A stretch of DNA of 26,417 nucleotides from Nitrososphaerota archaeon (GTDB lineage Archaea; Iainarchaeota; Iainarchaeia; Iainarchaeales; VGJJ01): NCBI GenBank assembly GCA_020053155.1, contig JAGVNS010000049.1, positions 1 through 26,417 on the forward strand, read 5' to 3'. The translations under genes and the position numbers were made by a program. The notes under the pieces were generated by a model. The model saw only the letters and a list, made by a program, of their open reading frames with translations. It searched no databases and was not told the origin of the DNA. Of this stretch, positions 14,208 through 20,697 are shown piece by piece. Position 1 is the first letter of the stretch. Every line of letters begins with the position of its first letter.

Positions 14208-14606
14208 TCACACGATTCCGGCGGCGATTCCCGCGATTTTGGGGAAGCGCTCTCCCACTTCCTTGGCGATGATGCCTTTTACTTCGGACGCTTTAGGAAG
14301 GCCTTTTTCATCGACTAGAACAACGGCATTGTCCTCAAACTTTATCCGGGTCCCATCGGGGCGTTTGTATTCTTTCCTTACCCGCACGATGACGGCACGT
14401 TCCACTTTCCCGCGGATGGCGGGCTTTCCTAATTTTACGACGACGTTCACCATGTCCCCTATCCCCGCTTTGGGCTGCATCCGCTTCCGTGCCGTATGGC
14501 GGAAGACGGAGATAATCATCACTTCTTTGGCCCCGCTGTTGTCGGCGCAGACGCAGCGCGAGAGGCGGGTCAAGCATTTGGTGGGGGACGCGCTGATGGC
14601 TTTCAT
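14208..14606 (-). CDS. rpl14: 50S ribosomal protein uL14
   Basis: A 132-aa beta-barrel large-subunit protein at the inter-subunit face. LSRCVCADNSGAKEVMIISV and GDMVNVVVKLGKPAIRGKVERAVIVRVRKEYKRPDGTRIKFEDNAVVLVDE are the family signature, and it ends FPKIAGIAAGIV as expected. The length is typical. The Shine-Dalgarno AAGGAGGAGA lies before the ATG, inside the end of uS17; the genes overlap by 4 nt. This is the conserved uS17-uL14-uL24 order. Confidence 0.98.
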   Translation of the reverse strand: MKAISASPTKCLTRLSRCVCADNSGAKEVMIISVFRHTARKRMQPKAGIGDMVNVVVKLGKPAIRGKVERAVIVRVRKEYKRPDGTRIKFEDNAVVLVDEKGLPKASEVKGIIAKEVGERFPKIAGIAAGIV

Positions 14607-14986
14607 GCCGTCTCCTCCTTTTTCCCAGCTATTTTTTCATTGGGTTTGACGCCCTCATCCATTTCTTCATGTATTTGTCCGGTTTTGGCGTGCCCCATGA
14701 TTTGGGTAACGATGAATGTCTTGGTCTTGCTTATTTTTCTCGTCTCCCCTATTTTGACCACGTCGTTCTCTTTGGCGTTGATCCATTCGGGATTGTGCGC
14801 GTGCACTTTGGAGCGGACTTTTTTGTAGCGCTCGTATTTGGGGATGTAAACGACTATTTCGCGTTCAACGGTGACCATTTGGGGGGTCTTGGCGCTCACG
14901 ACTTTTCCCACCAATTCGTTTCCGCGCGTGGGATAATAATGGGTTCCCGCTTCTTTGGGCTTGGCGCTTATTTTAGTGTTAGACAT
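14603..14986 (-). CDS. rps17: 30S ribosomal protein uS17
   Basis: A 127-aa 16S rRNA-binding OB-fold protein. The core runs from about residue 20 to 96 (TRGNELVGKVVSAKTPQMVTVER, YIPKYERYKKVRSKVHAHNPEWINAKENDVVKIGETRKISKTKTFIV). About 30 C-terminal residues are charged and extend past the usual archaeal end of about 110 aa. The start overlaps the Rpp29 stop by 8 nt, so translation is likely coupled. It follows the aIF1-Rpp29 pair, as in many archaea. Confidence 0.96.
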   Translation of the reverse strand: MSNTKISAKPKEAGTHYYPTRGNELVGKVVSAKTPQMVTVEREIVVYIPKYERYKKVRSKVHAHNPEWINAKENDVVKIGETRKISKTKTFIVTQIMGHAKTGQIHEEMDEGVKPNEKIAGKKEETA

Positions 14987-15281
14987 GTTGCATGCTCCCC
15001 CCGTTCTTCAATCGTTCAATGGGCGTGTAGCGCAAATCCTTCCCGTTCGCTTCAACCGTTTCCCTGTCCAAGGAAAATTGGAAAATGCTTTCGTTCTTGG
15101 GAATGGTTTTTTCCCCATTTTTGGTTTCCACAATGAACGTCCGCTGCGTCTCATTCACTATTTTTCCTCGGACCCCCTTTTTGGCGGGGTCGGTGCTCTG
15201 AACGATTTCAACGTCGAGCCCGATGAGTTCGTGAATGGGAAGGCTTTCCTTGGTAATGGTATAGTGGTTTGTTTTAATCAT
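14979..15281 (-). CDS. rnp1: Ribonuclease P protein component 1 (Rpp29/Pop4)
   Basis: A 100-aa archaeal RNase P subunit with an Sm-like barrel. It works with the RNase P RNA and other proteins to trim the 5' ends of tRNAs. The ELIGLDVEIVQSTDPAKKGVRGKIVNETQRTFIVET stretch and the following GEKTIPKNESIFQF are the Rpp29 signature. The frame extends upstream through aIF1, but ATG 15281 has AAGGAG at a workable distance and matches the family start. It overlaps aIF1 by 8 nt and uS17 by 8 nt. Its place between aIF1 and uS17 is a conserved archaeal arrangement. Confidence 0.95.
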   Translation of the reverse strand: MIKTNHYTITKESLPIHELIGLDVEIVQSTDPAKKGVRGKIVNETQRTFIVETKNGEKTIPKNESIFQFSLDRETVEANGKDLRYTPIERLKNGGSMQHV

Positions 15282-15573
15282 GGATTGAACTCTCCTTGAA
15301 CCCTTCTTGGACGAGTATTTTTTTGATTTCATGGCGGTGGTTTCCTTGCAGTTCTATTCTCCCGTTTTGGATGGTGCCGCCGCATGCCAATTTTGATTTT
15401 AGCGTTTTGGCAACTTCCTTTGCAATAGCGTCTTCGAGCCCCTCCACGATGGTCAGATATTTTTTGAACCGTCGCTGTTCAACTCGAATCGTTATCTTTT
15501 GGCTTTCTTTGGCGATTTGTCCGCAAACGCAAATATTTTTGGGCAATCCGCACGTGGCACAAACGGTTTCCAT
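15274..15573 (-). CDS. Translation initiation factor aIF1 (SUI1 family)
   Basis: A 99-aa archaeal homologue of eIF1, which binds the 30S P site and guards start-codon selection. The core is RRFKKYLTIVEGLEDAIAKEVAKTLKSKLACGGTIQNGRIELQGNHRHEIKKIL, with the conserved KxxCGGT element near residues 60-67. The first 20 residues hold four cysteines (C5, C8, C15, C17), a zinc-knuckle-like start seen in archaeal SUI1 proteins. The gene follows uL29 by 2 nt and overlaps Rpp29, the usual archaeal placement. Confidence 0.96.
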   Translation of the reverse strand: METVCATCGLPKNICVCGQIAKESQKITIRVEQRRFKKYLTIVEGLEDAIAKEVAKTLKSKLACGGTIQNGRIELQGNHRHEIKKILVQEGFKESSIHD

Positions 15574-15575
15574 CC

Positions 15576-15797
15576 TTAGTTCTTCACCTCGCTTTTTTGC
15601 TTCATTTCGTTTTCACGGGTAATCGTATGGATGCGCGCGATTTGTCGGCGCAAGTTCCGGGCTTTCCCCGGACTTTCGGGCCGCGTGTTCGTTGATTTGA
15701 CTGCGCGCTCCCCCGCCAATTCGTTCATGAGTTCAGTCAGTTTGCGTATGCGCTCGCTCTTTCCCGCATTGCGGATTTCATTCAGCTTCTTGTTCAT
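15576..15797 (-). CDS. rpl29: 50S ribosomal protein uL29
   Basis: A 73-aa two-helix protein near the exit tunnel, where it helps dock SRP and other factors. ERIRKLTELMNELAGERAVKSTNTRPESPGKARNLRRQIARIHTI has the family pattern, with RxxIARxxT near the end. The length is typical. It overlaps the uS3 stop by 4 nt in an ATGA arrangement and is followed at 2 nt by aIF1. The identity rests on both pattern and position. Confidence 0.94.
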   Translation of the reverse strand: MNKKLNEIRNAGKSERIRKLTELMNELAGERAVKSTNTRPESPGKARNLRRQIARIHTITRENEMKQKSEVKN

Positions 15798-16546
15798 GCA
15801 CTATCCCCCGTCTTGACTTCCGTGTTTTCAGGGGCCACGACCGCAGCCTTCTCTTCTATCTTAGGAGCGGGAGCTTCTTCGGGTGCCGTAACCGTTGTTC
15901 CCGTCACGGCTGTTTCAGCAGGTTTGTTCGCGAGTTCTTTCCTATCCTTGAATGTCTGCTTGACGTCAATCTTGTCAGGGAAGAACGTCCCGGGGTGGAT
16001 GATTCGGACGGTGACGCCGATTGCTCCAACTTTGGGATATGTCGTAACCTTGGCCTCGTCTACCCGTTTGACTTGGTCTCCTACTTTTTTCATATACCCT
16101 TTGGAGAAGCGCACCTGTTTTTTCCTTCCCCCTTTCCCCGCCAGTTTTCCTGAGAGAATGACTTCCATTCCCACGGCGCCCGCACGCTCGATGTCCTGTA
16201 ATGTCCTGAATGCCACGCTTCGCCAGGCGAATCCGCGTTCAATCATGCTTTTCATCTTGTCCGCGACGCTTTTGGCGTCCAAATCGGGTTGCGTGATTTC
16301 CTTTATTTCGAGCTGTGGGTTTTCCACTCCAAAATTTTTGGCGATGGTCTCCGTGAGCGTACGGATGTTCTGCCCCCCCTTTCCGATGGCCAGTCCAGGC
16401 CGTGAGACGTTGACCACGATACGCGTTACAAGGGGCGTTTTCACCATTTCGAATCCGGTGAATCCGGCGCGGCCTAATTCCCCTTTCAGGTACTGATGGA
16501 GCTGCACTTTCTTGATGGACTGCTTTACGAAGTGTTTCTCTATCAT
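15794..16546 (-). CDS. rps3: 30S ribosomal protein uS3 with Ala/Pro/Glu tail
   Basis: A 250-aa head protein that lines the mRNA entry channel. The KH domain is visible with its GKGG loop at residues 55-58 (RPGLAIGKGGQNIRTLTE), followed by the C-terminal domain (FAWRSVAFRTLQDIERAGAVGMEVILSGKLAGKGGRKKQVRFSKGY and GAIGVTVRIIHPG). The last ~45 residues are Ala/Pro/Glu/Thr-rich and probably disordered. The open frame runs far upstream across uL22 and uS19, giving a false 590-aa reading. ATG 16546 overlaps the uL22 stop as ATGA and fits the family start. Confidence 0.97.
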   Translation of the reverse strand: MIEKHFVKQSIKKVQLHQYLKGELGRAGFTGFEMVKTPLVTRIVVNVSRPGLAIGKGGQNIRTLTETIAKNFGVENPQLEIKEITQPDLDAKSVADKMKSMIERGFAWRSVAFRTLQDIERAGAVGMEVILSGKLAGKGGRKKQVRFSKGYMKKVGDQVKRVDEAKVTTYPKVGAIGVTVRIIHPGTFFPDKIDVKQTFKDRKELANKPAETAVTGTTVTAPEEAPAPKIEEKAAVVAPENTEVKTGDSA

Positions 16547-17019
16547 GCGCCCACCTCGCGGACGATGACTTCGATGTGCGTACTCTTGCTCTTTCTCGAT
16601 TTTCCTGAAATCCTTCCTTGGGATTGATTGGTGATGCGCTGGAATCCTTGACTGGCGTTTGCATGAACCACGAGCAATTTTTTGGTGTCTAATCCTTTTA
16701 CGTCGGCATTGGCGCGGACGCTGTTGAGCAGATTCAGCCAGACTTTGCACGTGCGTTGGGGGTACCTTCCTGCCTTGCTCCCGTATACTGCATCCCCTTT
16801 CCGATGGGGCACTTTTTTGGTGTACGTGCGCAGGGGCAAGTGTCTCTTTTGCAGGATGACATCGTTCAACAAGCGCTCCCCATCCTCGAGCATCTTTCCT
16901 TTGAGCGTACGGGATATTTCGAGGCTGTACTTCAAGCTTGCTGGCTGATTCGTTGAATAGGCCCTGGCCATTCGTTGGGCGTCCCATTTTCCGGCGTAGT
17001 TGTAGGTTGTTTTGACCAT
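16543..17019 (-). CDS. rpl22: 50S ribosomal protein uL22
   Basis: A 158-aa protein whose long beta hairpin lines the peptide exit tunnel. The family features are SLKYSLEISRTLKGKMLEDGERLLNDVILQKRHLPLR at the N-terminal half, HRKGDAVYGSKAGRYPQRTCKVWLNLLNSVRANADVKGLD in the middle and a C-terminal GRISGKSRKSKSTHIEVIVRE. The length is typical for archaea. There is no strong Shine-Dalgarno before the ATG; the gene starts 18 nt after uS19. The stop overlaps the uS3 start. Confidence 0.97.
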   Translation of the reverse strand: MVKTTYNYAGKWDAQRMARAYSTNQPASLKYSLEISRTLKGKMLEDGERLLNDVILQKRHLPLRTYTKKVPHRKGDAVYGSKAGRYPQRTCKVWLNLLNSVRANADVKGLDTKKLLVVHANASQGFQRITNQSQGRISGKSRKSKSTHIEVIVREVGA

Positions 17020-17037
17020 ATGCGAGTATCAATCCTT

Positions 17038-17439
17038 TTACTTTACCGTCACCGCTGAACTGGATTTGGTGGACCCGATTCCTGCCTTTCCGTGTTTGGT
17101 TGGTTTGCGCGTGAGAATGTACTCTCCCACCCTGTGACCCACCATCTCGGGCTGCACTTCGAATTGTTCGAATGTGTTTCCCCGGTGGACGGCAATCTTC
17201 AACCCCACCATGGGGGGGAGAATTATGAAGTGCCTCAGATGCGTACGGATGGGTTTGATGGGAGGCGTTCCCGCTTTGACAAGGGATTGGGCGGCCGCTA
17301 TTTTCAGGAGCATGCTCTTGTCCACCCCCCTCAAGAGAGAGCGCCGTGTACGTGAGGTGGTTAACTTGGCGAAGTCCTCGATGCTCATCGCCTGCAGTTC
17401 GTTGAGCGCTTTTCCCATGTACATGAATTCTTTCGCCAT
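17038..17439 (-). CDS. rps19: 30S ribosomal protein uS19
   Basis: A 133-aa head protein that pairs with uS13 at the inter-subunit face. The signature is PIKPIRTHLRHFIILPPMVGLKIAVHRGNTFEQFEVQPEMVGHRVGEYILTRKPTKHGKAGIGSTKSS, near the C-terminal two thirds, including the conserved VGHxxGE and TRKxxxH elements. The archaeal N-terminal helix region (LQAMSIEDFAKLTTSRTRRSLLRG) is present. The length is typical. A very good Shine-Dalgarno GGAGTGA lies 6 nt before the ATG. The order is uL2-uS19-uL22. Confidence 0.97.
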   Translation of the reverse strand: MAKEFMYMGKALNELQAMSIEDFAKLTTSRTRRSLLRGVDKSMLLKIAAAQSLVKAGTPPIKPIRTHLRHFIILPPMVGLKIAVHRGNTFEQFEVQPEMVGHRVGEYILTRKPTKHGKAGIGSTKSSSAVTVK

Positions 17440-17453
17440 GTCTTTTCACTCCG

Positions 17454-18179
17454 TCAGTTTTTCCTTCTCCCTGTTCGTTTGGACGCGATGGCTCCCACTT
17501 TTCTTCCGGCAGGCGCGCTGCGTGCAGTGGATTTGGATTTTCCGGGGTGGTGCTGACTACCCCCAAATGGGTGGGCGTTGGGGTTCATGGCGACTCCGCG
17601 GACGATCGAATGCCTCTTTTTGAGCGCATGCATGGCGTGGTATTTCTTTCCCGCTTTAATGTATGGTTTATCAACTCTCGTCCCGCACGAAACGCTTCCA
17701 ATGGTAGCACGCGCATCCGGGTGGACGCGGATGGTTTTGGTGGAAGGAAGCTTGATGAGCACGTGGGTGGCCTCTTTAGTAACCACCAATCCAAACACGC
17801 CCGAACTCCTGACCAGTTTTCCCCCATCTCCAGGCCTAATTTCTACGTTGAATACGGGCGCTCCTTCCGGGATGTGTTTGACAGGCAATACGTTTCCTAT
17901 TTCAACGGCGGCATCTTTTCCAAACTCTACCCTCTGTCCCACGAAAAGGCCTTCCGCGGCATAATTGTACATGGAATGGTTGTTTTCGAGTCTGATGTGC
18001 GCCAGCACGGCCATCTTGGTGGGGTCATCCACCAAGTCAATGACTTGTCCCATCATTTTTTCCTCATGGCGGATGGAAGAATAATAAGGCGTGTACGCGA
18101 CGTCGGCGACTCCGTGGGCGCTGGCCCGGAAGCGGTTGCTCCCCTTTCCCCTGCGCTGGTGAATGAGGCGCTTACCCAT
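17454..18179 (-). CDS. rpl2: 50S ribosomal protein uL2
   Basis: A 241-aa core protein of the large subunit, needed for subunit association and peptidyl transferase activity. MGKRLIHQRRGKGSNRFRASAHG is the archaeal N-terminus, and GTRVDKPYIKAGKKYHAMHALKKRHSIVRGVAMNPNAHPFGGSQHHPGKSKS carries the highly conserved C-terminal loop. The histidine of the GVAMNPNAHPFGGS motif, implicated in function, is present. The length is typical. It starts one base after the uL23 stop, with GGGGGTC upstream as a weak Shine-Dalgarno. Confidence 0.98.
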   Translation of the reverse strand: MGKRLIHQRRGKGSNRFRASAHGVADVAYTPYYSSIRHEEKMMGQVIDLVDDPTKMAVLAHIRLENNHSMYNYAAEGLFVGQRVEFGKDAAVEIGNVLPVKHIPEGAPVFNVEIRPGDGGKLVRSSGVFGLVVTKEATHVLIKLPSTKTIRVHPDARATIGSVSCGTRVDKPYIKAGKKYHAMHALKKRHSIVRGVAMNPNAHPFGGSQHHPGKSKSTARSAPAGRKVGAIASKRTGRRKN

Positions 18180-18180
18180 A

Positions 18181-18579
18181 TCAGATGACCCCCAGCTTGG
18201 CCGCGAGCTCTTCGGCCTTGAATTTCGCGTCGAGTTTCAGGGTGACTTTCTTTCGTCCTTTCATGTCGTTAACCACATTTACTTTACTGACTTTCACGTG
18301 GTAGACTTTTTCAACTAGCTTCTTGATGTCTGATTTGGTGGCGTTCTCCGTGGCGATGAAGGAGAGCTTGTTTTCTTTCTCGATGAGATTGATTGCCTTT
18401 TCTGTCATGAGGGGGTATTTCAACAGCCCGAAGTCTTCCAACTCGAGCGAAAAGGATTTTGTTTTCTTGACCTCTACTTTCTCGGGCTTGGCCCCCGCCC
18501 CTTTCTCTTCGGCCTTGGCTTTGGCCTTCTCTTCCATCTTGGCTTCGAGGGCGTTGGCCGCCATGGCTTTTTCAGGCAT
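18181..18579 (-). CDS. rpl23: 50S ribosomal protein uL23 with charged N-terminal extension
   Basis: A 132-aa protein at the peptide exit tunnel, the main docking site for SRP. The uL23 core begins near residue 50 (LLKYPLMTEKAINLIEKENKLSFIATENATKSDIKKLVEKVYHVKVSKVN) and ends LAAKLGVI. The first ~48 residues are Ala/Glu/Lys-rich (EAKMEEKAKAKAEEKGAGAKPEK), resembling the basic extensions of eukaryotic uL23 in place though not in sequence. Archaeal proteins are usually 80-90 aa. An internal ATG at about 18537 could start a shorter form. It follows uL4 directly. Confidence 0.95.
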   Translation of the reverse strand: MPEKAMAANALEAKMEEKAKAKAEEKGAGAKPEKVEVKKTKSFSLELEDFGLLKYPLMTEKAINLIEKENKLSFIATENATKSDIKKLVEKVYHVKVSKVNVVNDMKGRKKVTLKLDAKFKAEELAAKLGVI

Positions 18580-19386
18580 TCAGTTCGCCCCCCGTTTAGC
18601 CAGGACTTCGATGGCTCCTTCCGTCCAAATGGTGAGCCTTCCAGCTAGACTCCCGGGTGCCAAATGCTCTGCGTTGAGCGATTGTACTTGGACGATGTCC
18701 ACTCCTGGCAAATTCCGCGCGGCCCTGTAAACAGGCTGCGTCCCATTCGTTACGATCAAAAGCGATTTTTTTTGCCTGAACGGTTTTCCCCTATTTTTGT
18801 TCTTCCCTGAGCGCGTCTTCTTCTTGGTTTTGGCATATCCCACGTCCCCATTCACATGAAGGGCAGCCAATGTGGTAAGGATGGTTTTGGTCTTGGATAA
18901 ATCTTCAACCGAATGGTCTACAATCAACGGGAACATCTTTTCGTCGAAGCGGTGACCGCGCCCCTTTACGATAGATGGATTTACCGAGGCCGCGATGGCA
19001 CTGGCGATGGCTTTCTTCCTTTCTTTGTCATTGATGCGTTCAAGCGTTACTTGGTGCACTTTTGGAGCGTGCGCGCGCGGCCCTCCAACGGCTTGGGGAA
19101 CAGACGCTACTTTTCCATACAGGATGGCCCTACGATTGCGCAAACGGGGCAATCGTGCCTTTCCAACATTGATGGTCCGGTGAGGCGTAGGCTTTCCGCG
19201 CACGCCAATGTATTCGGCCGTGTTGCTTCGCCCCGCTCCCCGTTTGGTGGAAAAGGGTTGAACCCTCGTAGTTTGTACCGCGAGAACGGCACGCTTGATT
19301 AAGGAAGGGTCGTATGCCGTATGAAAAATGGGAGGGAGGGAAATCTCTTTGACTCTTTTTCCATCGGACGAAAAAACGGAAGGCAT
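18580..19386 (-). CDS. rpl4: 50S ribosomal protein uL4
   Basis: A 268-aa assembly protein with a loop that reaches the exit tunnel. The archaeal/eukaryotic L4 form is shown by SVFSSDGKRVKEISLPPIFHTAYDPSLIKRAVLAVQTTRVQPFSTKRGAGRSNTAEY and the later GGPRAHAPKVHQVTLERINDKERKKAIASAIAASVN. The length is typical for archaea (about 250-270 aa). It starts in a TAATG overlap with the uL3 stop. In bacteria uL4 regulates the S10 operon through its leader. The uL3 leader here is structured, but no link can be shown. Confidence 0.97.
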   Translation of the reverse strand: MPSVFSSDGKRVKEISLPPIFHTAYDPSLIKRAVLAVQTTRVQPFSTKRGAGRSNTAEYIGVRGKPTPHRTINVGKARLPRLRNRRAILYGKVASVPQAVGGPRAHAPKVHQVTLERINDKERKKAIASAIAASVNPSIVKGRGHRFDEKMFPLIVDHSVEDLSKTKTILTTLAALHVNGDVGYAKTKKKTRSGKNKNRGKPFRQKKSLLIVTNGTQPVYRAARNLPGVDIVQVQSLNAEHLAPGSLAGRLTIWTEGAIEVLAKRGAN

Positions 19387-20420
19387 TACAGACTCCCTCC
19401 CGTCGTTGAAACATGTTTGATGGGGCCGATTTTGTAATGATTAGTCTCCATGGGACGGATGCACTCGCGCAATCCCACTAATCGTTTAACAGGACCCGGA
19501 ATGCTTCCCGCAATGAGCAAATATTCATTTTGAATGGGACCATAATGTTCAAACCCGCTTGAAGGGTTTATTTTAGCCGCATCGCTGTCAATTTTCAAAA
19601 TGCGCTTGTTGAATTCGGTGCGATTGTGATACCCCAATTGTCCGGGCCGTGCCACACTAAATTGCACCGTTTTGGGGTTGAGCGGGGAAATGCTTCCCAC
19701 CGCACGGATGTATTTGGCCTTTGGCCTAAACGTCTTGACCCCGAATCGCGCCACCACTCCCCCAAAACCAAATCCTCGGGTAACGGCTTTCACATCAATG
19801 TCTTGATTGTCTTTGAACACGTCTTTGACTGAAAGGGGTTGTCCTATTTTTCCTTTGGCAAATGAAAATTGTTCATCAACGGTTCCAGACAATGCCACTT
19901 CGGACATTTCGGCTTTCTTTTTTCCAAACGCTGTTTTTTCAGGGTGCGTGTGAACGAGCAAGCGGATGGAATCCAATTCCCCTTTTCGCTGTTCAAGGGT
20001 TTCGATGGTAAAAGGCGTTTTTTCGGTTTGATGGGTGCCGTGCTTTTTGTGCGCGGATTTTTTCTTGAAATTCTTCATGCGCTTCATGGCGAATTTTTCG
20101 AGATGATCCACCATCACGTCACCCATCACGTGCATTCCATAGGCGTCCTTGGTGTAGGCGCGAATCCCCATCACGTGAACGGGAGGACATTCAATGAGAG
20201 TGGTTGGAATTTGGGTGTCCATCTTGTCATGCCTCCCTCCCGCATGGAGGCTTTGGGCGATGATGTGAACCATTCCCACTTTGTACCCGAAAAAGTTCAA
20301 GGGTTTGGCGGGTCCTTTCAACGCGGGGTATGAGCTGAAACTTGGCGTTTCTTTGGCGGCACGCTTGCGTGGACGGTAGGCTAAGCTTCCCTTACGCGGA
20401 TTGTGTCGTGCTCGTGTCAT
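19386..20420 (-). CDS. rpl3: 50S ribosomal protein uL3
   Basis: A 344-aa protein close to the peptidyl transferase centre, one of the first to bind 23S rRNA. It has the archaeal/eukaryotic form with N-terminal GSLAYRPRKRA and the YKVGMVHI element. A GHxxxRxFGVKTF-type region (GVVARFGVKTFRPKAKYIRAVGSISP) and the C-terminal IAGSIPGPVKRLVGLRECIRP are also visible. The length is typical. It is the first gene of the array, with AGGAAAGA upstream and a leader of about 140 nt starting after the TATA box at 20585-20592. Confidence 0.97.
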   Translation of the reverse strand: MTRARHNPRKGSLAYRPRKRAAKETPSFSSYPALKGPAKPLNFFGYKVGMVHIIAQSLHAGGRHDKMDTQIPTTLIECPPVHVMGIRAYTKDAYGMHVMGDVMVDHLEKFAMKRMKNFKKKSAHKKHGTHQTEKTPFTIETLEQRKGELDSIRLLVHTHPEKTAFGKKKAEMSEVALSGTVDEQFSFAKGKIGQPLSVKDVFKDNQDIDVKAVTRGFGFGGVVARFGVKTFRPKAKYIRAVGSISPLNPKTVQFSVARPGQLGYHNRTEFNKRILKIDSDAAKINPSSGFEHYGPIQNEYLLIAGSIPGPVKRLVGLRECIRPMETNHYKIGPIKHVSTTGGSL

Positions 20421-20428
20421 TGGCTCTC

Positions 20429-20440
20429 TTTCCTAGGAAA
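20429..20440 (-). promoter_or_regulatory. Palindrome overlapping the uL3 ribosome-binding site
   Basis: TTTCCTAGGAAA is a perfect 12-bp palindrome 9 nt before the uL3 ATG. Its right half AGGAAA is the best Shine-Dalgarno candidate for uL3. It could bind a dimeric protein or mask the site weakly in RNA. The palindrome is certain and the function is a guess. Confidence 0.35.
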
Positions 20441-20493
20441 TGAAAACAAAGGCAACGGGTCGCCCAAAAAGAGTATTTTTGGAACGGCATTTA

Positions 20494-20545
20494 CTCACTC
20501 TGGCGAAGCTTTTTCGCCAGCCTTTTCCTAAAAGGCTGGAGTGAG
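20494..20545 (-). promoter_or_regulatory. Y-shaped RNA structure in the uL3 leader
   Basis: In the transcript sense, CTCACTC (20539-20545) pairs with GAGTGAG (20494-20500). Inside it are two hairpins: GCCTTTT/AAAAGGC with a 3-nt loop (around 20520-20536) and TGGCGAA/TTCGCCA with a 5-nt loop (20501-20519). All three stems are 7 bp and perfect. It lies about 75 nt before the uL3 start and about 15-20 nt after the predicted transcription start. The inner hairpin plus the following GGCGAAAAAG match element A at 63-96, with stem bases changed in a paired way. The position suggests leader regulation of the r-protein array, which is an inference. Confidence 0.6.
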
Positions 20546-20584
20546 CAGTTTGCCTCTATTCTTACCAAAAACCGCTGGGAAACG

Positions 20585-20592
20585 TATATAAA
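20585..20592 (-). promoter_or_regulatory. TATA box of the ribosomal protein array
   Basis: TTTATATA on the minus strand, within GCTTTATATACG, is a near-ideal archaeal TATA box. The expected start of transcription is about 25 nt downstream, near 20560, leaving a leader of about 140 nt before uL3. It is the best promoter-like site seen upstream of the 37-gene array. Confidence 0.75.
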
Positions 20593-20616
20593 GCAAGCGC
20601 TTAATGTGCCACTTTT

Positions 20617-20697
20617 TTCGCCGGCCTTCCTTGTAAAGAAACCGCTTTACGAGGCCCGCAAAACAATTGTTTTGCTTGGTTTCTCAAAAAGGCCGAA
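20617..20697 (-). repeat. Palindromic element B after the 758-aa surface protein gene
   Basis: The element begins at the TAG stop of the surface protein gene. CGGCCTT/AAGGCCG (20689-20695 with 20622-20628) closes an outer stem. Inside, GCAAAACA pairs with TGTTTTGC (20658-20665 with 20668-20675) and GTAAAG with CTTTAC (20633-20638 with 20645-20650). The linkers match element A at 145-198. The stems differ from A by changes that keep pairing. It separates the surface gene from the uL3 promoter and may also end transcription, since a T5 run follows the stop codon. Confidence 0.6.

Noticed and set aside
15526..15573. Cysteine-rich N-terminus of aIF1 as a novelty
   Set aside because: Archaeal SUI1 proteins commonly start with a similar four-cysteine segment, so it is expected.
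16547..17566. Apparent 590-aa form of uS3 extending through uL22 and uS19
   Set aside because: The upstream part covers two certain genes in another frame. uS3 starts at 16546 with an ATGA overlap and the family N-terminus.
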